Positions 58,454-64,000 of a stretch of DNA of 64,000 bases are shown here, piece after piece. This DNA is from Telopea speciosissima. Taxonomy: Eukaryota; Streptophyta; Magnoliopsida; Proteales; Proteaceae. The stretch lies in contig NC_057919.1 of assembly GCF_018873765.1 (NCBI RefSeq), forward strand, positions 59,123,484 through 59,187,483, given 5' to 3'. A program made the position numbers and the translations under genes. How positions within the stretch are numbered: position 1 is the first letter of the stretch; the number at the start of each line of letters is the position of its first letter. The notes below the pieces were generated by a model, which was not told where the DNA came from, did not search any database, and worked only from the letters and a program-made list of their open reading frames with translations.

Positions 58454-58810
58454 GTAAATTACACGTCACCCCCTGGTTTTCAAACGAAACTCAAATCACT
58501 CCTTGGTTTTTGAAAATATTCAAATCACCCCCTTTATTAGACCCCAATATGACAAATTAGTCCCTATCGTTAGTTTTATGCCGTTAAATGATGATGTCAA
58601 CAAGTTAAATAAATTTAAATTCTTAAACTACCCTTGACATCCAAACAAAAATTTAATTCTAATGTTTTAGTACAAAGGTAAAATAGTTCTTTCACACCAA
58701 TAATTAATAGCAACTAACACTGTTATTGTAGAGGGGTCAGATGAGTATTTTAAAAAATCAAGGGATGATTTGAGTTTCGTTTGAAAATCAGGGGGTGACA
58801 TGAAATTTAC
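58454..58810. mobile_element. Long-TIR MITE, copy 2
   Basis: GTAAATTACACGTCACCCCC at one end and GGGGGTGACATGAAATTTAC at the other are inverted. Inner pairs ACGAAACTCAAATCAC and GTGATTTGAGTTTCGT-like text match the element at 56799-57183, to which it is about 80-85% similar by eye, and which lies in inverse orientation. Confidence 0.82.
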
Positions 58811-59098
58811 CCATTAATACCCATTAATTAATTCGACCTGCCGTTAAAAATTGTTATTAATTAGTGTAATCAAACAATGGTCGTACAGTTTAAAGCTGTG
58901 CTTTATTGTTGTCTTCCACAATAATTTTACAATAAAAAATCCATTGGAATAAGTGAAACACGGATGCACGTGTGGTTCCAAATCTTTCTTCTCTTTTGTT
59001 GTTTGGGCAGTGACCCACCTAACAAGGAAGAATAATGGGAGCTTTTAGGGCTTTCTTCCCACCTAAAAGAAAAAAGCTTTGCTGGTATATAGTTATTC

Positions 59099-60662
59099 GG
59101 TAAATTACATTGTCACCCCCTGAGATTTGTATTAAATACAGAGCGATCCCTTATGTTTCTAAATTATACAGCCACACCCCTTGAGTGGATGGTAAATGGA
59201 CGGTGTTAAATAATATATTTTAAATACCAATTTTGCCCTCTTCTAATATCCTATTAATATCCAATGGGAAATTCCAACAAAACCCCTTTTACCCTTATGT
59301 ACAAAACCCTCTTTCTTCTCCAGAAACCACTGTCCTCTCCGGCGATCTGCAAGGGAGGAACTATCGACTTTCATTTTACATCTTAAACAAAAACCCTTCT
59401 TATTCAACATTCTTCTTCAACCTTCATCTTCAAATTCCGACAGAGGCATCTCGGCCAGGAAGGGGGAGGGTGGGGGTTCAGAGAAAATTATTGATTTTTG
59501 CAGAACAAAAGTTCAATCATGTAAACAATGGGAGGGTTCGGTTCAACGTATCCATTCACGTAATAGAAAGCTTTCCACTTTATGATTAACTTTTGCCATA
59601 ACTCTAGGGCACGCAAGCTCACTATCACCACCCCTGAAACTAGCCCAAACATAGACGGCAACCACATCAATAAATCCAATTGTGTCACAATATCCAAAGG
59701 CATCATTTGAACAAGGGATGATTGCATCTCAATCGGTCAAGGCCCAATCAATACCACCATTAATGAGGTTACTAGCGGACCAGGACATGGAATTAGGTAT
59801 TTTTTCCCTTGATCCCTAATCCTAATTTTCAAGAGAAACCCAGAAAATGTGTGGCTTTAACCAATTCAATGTTAACATTGTGGGTTTTATGTTTAAACAA
59901 CAAAGTTGGTAGCCTTGGCAAGTATCCAGATGAAAAGGATGTGAATGGAGTTGCAGTGACAAGCTGCACATTATCGAACACAGAAAATGGTGTTAGTTAA
60001 GCAATCTCCTAAACCTAAGAGTCTCTGTTTACAGAATTTTCCAGATCCGACCAAAACCTTCACCAGGTCATACTCGACTCACAAGATCTCAAGCATTGAT
60101 GAAGAGAAGTGGGAGGTGCAAGCGTTTAAAGATTGACGATTACGATTCCTAAGCGTTTAAAGAGAGTGGATAGCGAAACCTCTCTGTGTGTTTGTTCTTC
60201 AAGAGTTGAGCTCTAGCACTTATGCATAACCCAGGGTTTAATTTCATCTTTTTTGTTCAAGCAAATTCAAGCCTGGAGGGGAGATGGGGTGTGGTGGTGT
60301 TAGGTTGCAGTAGGTAGGGGCAGGTGGGTTGGGTTGCAGCAGGTGGTGGGGCCAGTGGGGTTGCAGAGAAGAAGAAAAAGAAGAAGAAGGAGAAGAAGAA
60401 GAAGGGGGGATGGTGATGGGTCCCATTAACTCTATTTCAAGGATAAAATTAGAAAAAGGAAAAAATTGAGCAATTAGGGGTATATTAGTCATTTTAAGTC
60501 ATGAATTATCAGCACCATACCAATTAACGGGAATGATATAACGGAGTGGGGCTGTCTGTAATAACTAACCAAACCTCAGGGGGTGTGGCTGTATAATTTA
60601 GAAACACAGGGGGTCGCTCTATATTTACTACAAACCTCAGGGGGTGGCAGTGTAATTTTTCC
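59099..60662. mobile_element. TIR element carrying a polygalacturonase fragment
   Basis: The two ends are inverted for about 90 bp: GGTAAATTACATTGTCACCC, then AGAGCGATCCC and CTAAATTATACAGCCACACC on the left, matching GGTGTGGCTGTATAATTTAG, GGGTCGCTCT and GGGTGGCAGTGTAATTTTTCC on the right. The outer sequence is shared with the MITEs at 56799 and 58454. Between the ends, about 59567-59995 is a GH28 gene fragment with a remnant intron. The right end abuts the LINE at 60663, so a target duplication cannot be confirmed. The layout is that of a Pack-type (gene-capturing) element, most likely MULE-like. Confidence 0.78.
59567..59995 (+). pseudogene. Captured polygalacturonase (GH28) fragment
   Basis: The + strand reads KAFHFMINFCHN, then KLTITTPETSPNIDGNHINK, VTISKGII, DDCISIGQG, INTTINEV and GPGHGI, then GT at 59797, about 110 nt of intron-like DNA, and GSLGKYPDEKDVNGV plus CTLSNTENGV. 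These are the consecutive GH28 blocks NTDG (here NIDG, 59648-59659), DDC (59717-59725) and GHG (59783-59791), in the correct order and spacing. The final block (RIKTW) is missing and the start of the enzyme is absent. A stop lies just before DDC and the junction around the intron is out of frame. Polygalacturonases cut pectin in the cell wall; this fragment cannot encode one. Retention of an intron argues for DNA capture, not retrocopying. Confidence 0.85.
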
Positions 60663-63600
60663 TTTTTTTGTTTGGTAAAGAGGAATTTTATTGATGAGAG
60701 GAGTCTTTACAAGCAGTCTTTACAAGTAGTAGTATCTGCAGCACAAAGTTGCAAAAGCCACTGAGAGGTTGTTGACCACAGAATCGGAGATTCAACTGAT
60801 AGGGCTGCCCTAGCCAAAGAATCCGCTACAGTGTTGGAGGATCTTGGAACAAAAGCAAGACTACATGAAACAAAAGTCTTTTGCAAACAATTAATATCAT
60901 AGCAAATGCTATAAATTTCCTTCTCCACCTGAGAACCTTCACCTAGCTGAATAATCAACTTTTGACAATCCAATTCAACCATGACATGGGTAAAGCCAAG
61001 TGTTGCCGCATGTAGGAGTCCAACCCGAATAGCGTAGGCTTCTCTAATGAAAGCTGAATCACACGGAATACCACAAGAGTTTGCTGAGATAGGTGCTAGC
61101 TCCAGATTCATCTCTCATGATAATACCAATGCCTCTATGTTTTGTCTTTCCATTCCACATAGCATCACAATTTACTTTAATAACATTCAGTGGAGGAGGA
61201 GTCCAAGTAGATCTTGTAATCATTTGCAGAGTAGAAGAGTCATCCTTAATTTGTGAGAGAGTCTGACCATTGGCTGATGTAGCTTCCCAAAATTCTATAT
61301 GTGCCTTCTCTGCAATGAGAATAACATCTGTTGGAGACCATAAATGTTTTTTGAAAATAAGGTCATTTCGTGCTCTCCATATATACCAAAATATGAAAGT
61401 TGCCAAAGAAAATCTATTTTGGGCCAGTTTTTTATCCTCCTGAAAAATGATATCCCAACTTTTAAGCCAATCTTTTAAGCATGGGTTCTCAACTTGTGGC
61501 GTTAAATGCGCCAATGAAGATCCAAACCACACAGCCCTAGAGAAAGGGCATGAAAGGAAAATATGCTCCACCGTTTCAAGAGGATAGCCACAACGTAAAC
61601 AAGACGGGTCTATAGGGATTTGTTTCTTGAGAAGGCCTTCACCTGTTGCAATTCCATCAGCACAACTCTTCGAAAGGAACATTTTAATCTTTGGAAGAGC
61701 CTGAGCATTCTATATGCGTTTCCAACAGTAATCATCCATTACTTGATTATTTTTTGTATGTATGGAAGAGGATGGCTTATTTTGAGAGACTGTAGCCCTG
61801 TTATTTGTAAGGATATGATACATCGATCGTACAGAAAAAATACCTGATTTGGAGCCGCCCCAGGTCAATTTATCCTCCTGTGGGTAAAGATTGAGATGAA
61901 TCTTGAGAATCTCTTTTATATCTGCAAGTAGACAGAAAGCATTTAGAAGATTCATTTTCCAAGTCCTTGTGTGATGATCAATAAGCTCAGAGACTTTCTC
62001 CAAGGGACAATCATTTGGTCTACTGGACCGAATTTTAAAATTCCTTGAAGTAGGGATCCAGTTATCTTTCCATATAGAGATGTTTTGTCCAGTACCTAAA
62101 ATCCACAAAAGTCCAAGAGAAAGACATTTTCTACCTTCCAATATACTTCTCCATCCTTAGGATGGTTGGTGTCCAATCTTTGCCTGCATAAAATCAACAT
62201 TTGGAAAATAGATATTTTTCATTAATCTAGCCCATGGTGAATCAGGATAAGACCATAGTCGCCATGCTGTTTTGGCCAGAAGAGCTTGACTATGGAGTTG
62301 TGGGTCTCTAAATCCAAGGCCCCCTTTTTGTTTGGACTTGTAGAGTCTATCTCAAGAAATCCAATGAATTTTATGAGTCTCAGAAGAGTCATCCCAGAAA
62401 AAATCTGAAGTCGCTTTTTTAATATCATCCAACACAGAATGAGGCATTTTAAAATGTGGCCCTGCAAAATTTGTCATTGGAAGAACCAATGCTTTTATAC
62501 GTACCTCCTTGCCAGCTGTAGAGAGAAGAGATTTCTTCCAACTTTGTAAATTTGAGAGTGTTCTTTCTTTAATATTCTGAAAAAGCAATTTTTAGACATG
62601 CCAAAATCAATTGGTAAGCCCAAATATTTAGAAGGACCTTCGCCATAGGGAATTTTCAAAACTCTAGAAAACCATCTCTTGAATTTATGATGAGTATTTG
62701 GGCTAAAAGTGATACGGAATTTTTTCAAATTTATTTGCTGGCCAGAAGCGGTACAATATAGATCTAGATAGGACTTCCATGCTAATATGTCTTTAATATG
62801 TGCTCTTCCAAATAATAAGCAGTCATCTGCAAATAATAGGTGAGAAATTGGATTGCCCCGCTTTTTAATTCGAATTCCCTAAATTTCACCATTAGCTGCT
62901 ACCTTATTAATAATGGCTGAAAGTGCTTGAGCACAAATAATAAAAATGGCCGGGGAGAGAGGGTCTCCCTGTCGGATACCTCTAGATGGAGATATTAGGC
63001 CACATTCTGAGCCATTAACCAACAAACTATATGAGACAGAGCTAATGCATGACATAACAAGATTAACCCAAATTGCAGAAAATCCCAGTGCGAGAAGCAT
63101 CTTTTCAATAAAAATTCAGTTGATTTTGTCATAAACTTTTCGCATATCTAATTTGATGGCCGTAATTTGAGAATGATAGTTGCTGGTTCTATGTTTAATA
63201 TAATGAAATAATTTATGTGCAATAAGAATGTTATCAGAAATATACCTGTCAGGGATAAATGTTGACTGAGAATGATCAATTACTGATTCCAGAACTTTTT
63301 TGAGATGCAAGGCGATCAGTTTTATTATGATCTTCACCATCACCGAGCATAAATTGATAGGGCAGAATTGATCTGGAGAATTTGCCTCCTTGGATTTAGG
63401 TATGAGACATATGAAAGTACGATTCAAAGCTTTGGAAAGATTCCCATGAATAAAAAAATCTTTCACAAAAACAAAAATTTCCTTGAACTCCTCTTCAAGG
63501 AAATCCCAATATTTTTGAAAACTTTTTGGTGGAAAGCCATCAATACCTGGAGATTTGAGTGGGGCCATAGAGAATAATGCAGCTTTCACTTCCTCCATGT

Positions 63601-64000
63601 CTAGACTCTTAGAGAGACCAACATTCACCTCATCAGTAATGATAGGTTGAATCCCTTGAGTGACCTCCATAATAGCCTCTACATTGGTAGGATCAACTTT
63701 ATATAGATCTTTGAAATACTTGCATAAAAGATTTTGAACTTCACCTTCAGAAGAGGTCCACCGTCCATCTGGATATTTCAATCTTAGAATTTTATTATGA
63801 TGGCGGTGTTTAAGAGTCATCATATGGAAAATTTTTGGGTTTTGATCTCCTTCTTTAAGCAAATAAATTCTAGATTTTTGTTTCCAGAATAATTCATTGT
63901 TCTGCAATTCTCTCTCCAATGTCTTAATGATTTCATCTTCTTTGGATGGGGAAAAATTAGGCTGAGATTGTAAAGCAGTCAACTCCTCAGTTAATTGCTG
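60663..64000 (-). mobile_element. LINE, ORF2 3' part, runs off the right edge
   Basis: The - strand carries most of a LINE ORF2 whose endonuclease lies beyond the window. From right to left: linker and RT start (63116-63982: FWKQKSRIYLLKEGDQN, MAPLKSPGIDGFPPKSF, TFICLIPKSKEAN, STFIPDRYISDNILIAHKL, IKLDMRKVYDK), RGIRQGDPLSPAIF (62879-63100), FADDC near 62820-62835, WFSRVLKIPYGEGPSKYLGL (62495-62728), the thumb-like part (62222-62588), IWKDNWIPTSRNF (61710-62141), zf-RVT (CLRC, HIFLSC) and FIFWYIWRARNDLIF (61059-61682), and RNase H to TGA near 60707. The C-terminus ends with LARAALSVE. The 3' UTR ends in CAAACAAAAAAA at 60663-60675. There are at least six frame changes or stops. It is related to, but distinct from, the + strand LINE at 47960-54862. 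Confidence 0.9.

Noticed and set aside
1-64000. tRNA, rRNA or other structured RNA genes
   Set aside because: No complete tRNA-like or rRNA sequence was seen; the only tRNA-like heads belong to Au SINEs.

Overview
This is nuclear DNA from a flowering plant: genes have introns with GT..AG borders, and the window holds plant-type LINEs with an RNase H tail, Au-type SINEs, a Ty3/gypsy Tat-lineage retrotransposon, and many MITE, MULE and hAT derivatives. Loose gene spacing and heavy transposon load suit a woody, non-grass angiosperm (basal eudicot or magnoliid), but the sequence does not fix the species. All functional calls come from reading motifs and from remembered families; nothing was searched.

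Layout. (1) 1-2736: the last three exons of a conserved plastid-type membrane protein gene (+), with a LINE 3' fragment in an intron. (2) 3919-16236: a 12.3 kb Tat-type gypsy fossil (-) with both LTRs, a perfect 5-bp target duplication, an antisense additional ORF and an internal 60-bp tandem array. (3) 16562-17838: a 5'-truncated LINE (-) with a 13-bp target duplication. (4) 18420-19612: a small twin-CX9C gene resembling COA4/CHCHD8 (+). (5) 21300-25670: a repeat complex in which a duplicated ~0.75 kb segment was hit separately by MITEs and a LINE, so the order of insertions can be read. (6) 26726-27745: a phosphoglycerate-mutase-like gene (+). (7) 28800-33304: a plastid-type methionine sulfoxide reductase B gene (-), three exons. 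(8) 37613-41655: a protein phosphatase 2C of the PP2C35 type (-). (9) 43500-64000: gene-poor, transposon-rich DNA: a LINE insertion that is almost only a poly(A) tail, a LINE-derived RNase H ORF, a long-TIR MULE derivative with a 9-bp target duplication, a nearly complete LINE (+) interrupted by a hAT-like element, two related MITEs, a second hAT-like element, a TIR element carrying a captured polygalacturonase (GH28) fragment, and a LINE (-) that runs off the right edge.

The host genes do not form one pathway. They are ordinary housekeeping genes: mitochondrial copper/COX assembly, a histidine phosphatase fold enzyme, plastid protein repair and a signalling phosphatase. The best candidates for a new biological story are the polygalacturonase-bearing TIR element at 59099-60662, the Tat element's antisense ORF plus 60-bp array, and the COA4-like gene with a (TG)14 tract at a splice acceptor and a tandem duplication across its stop codon.
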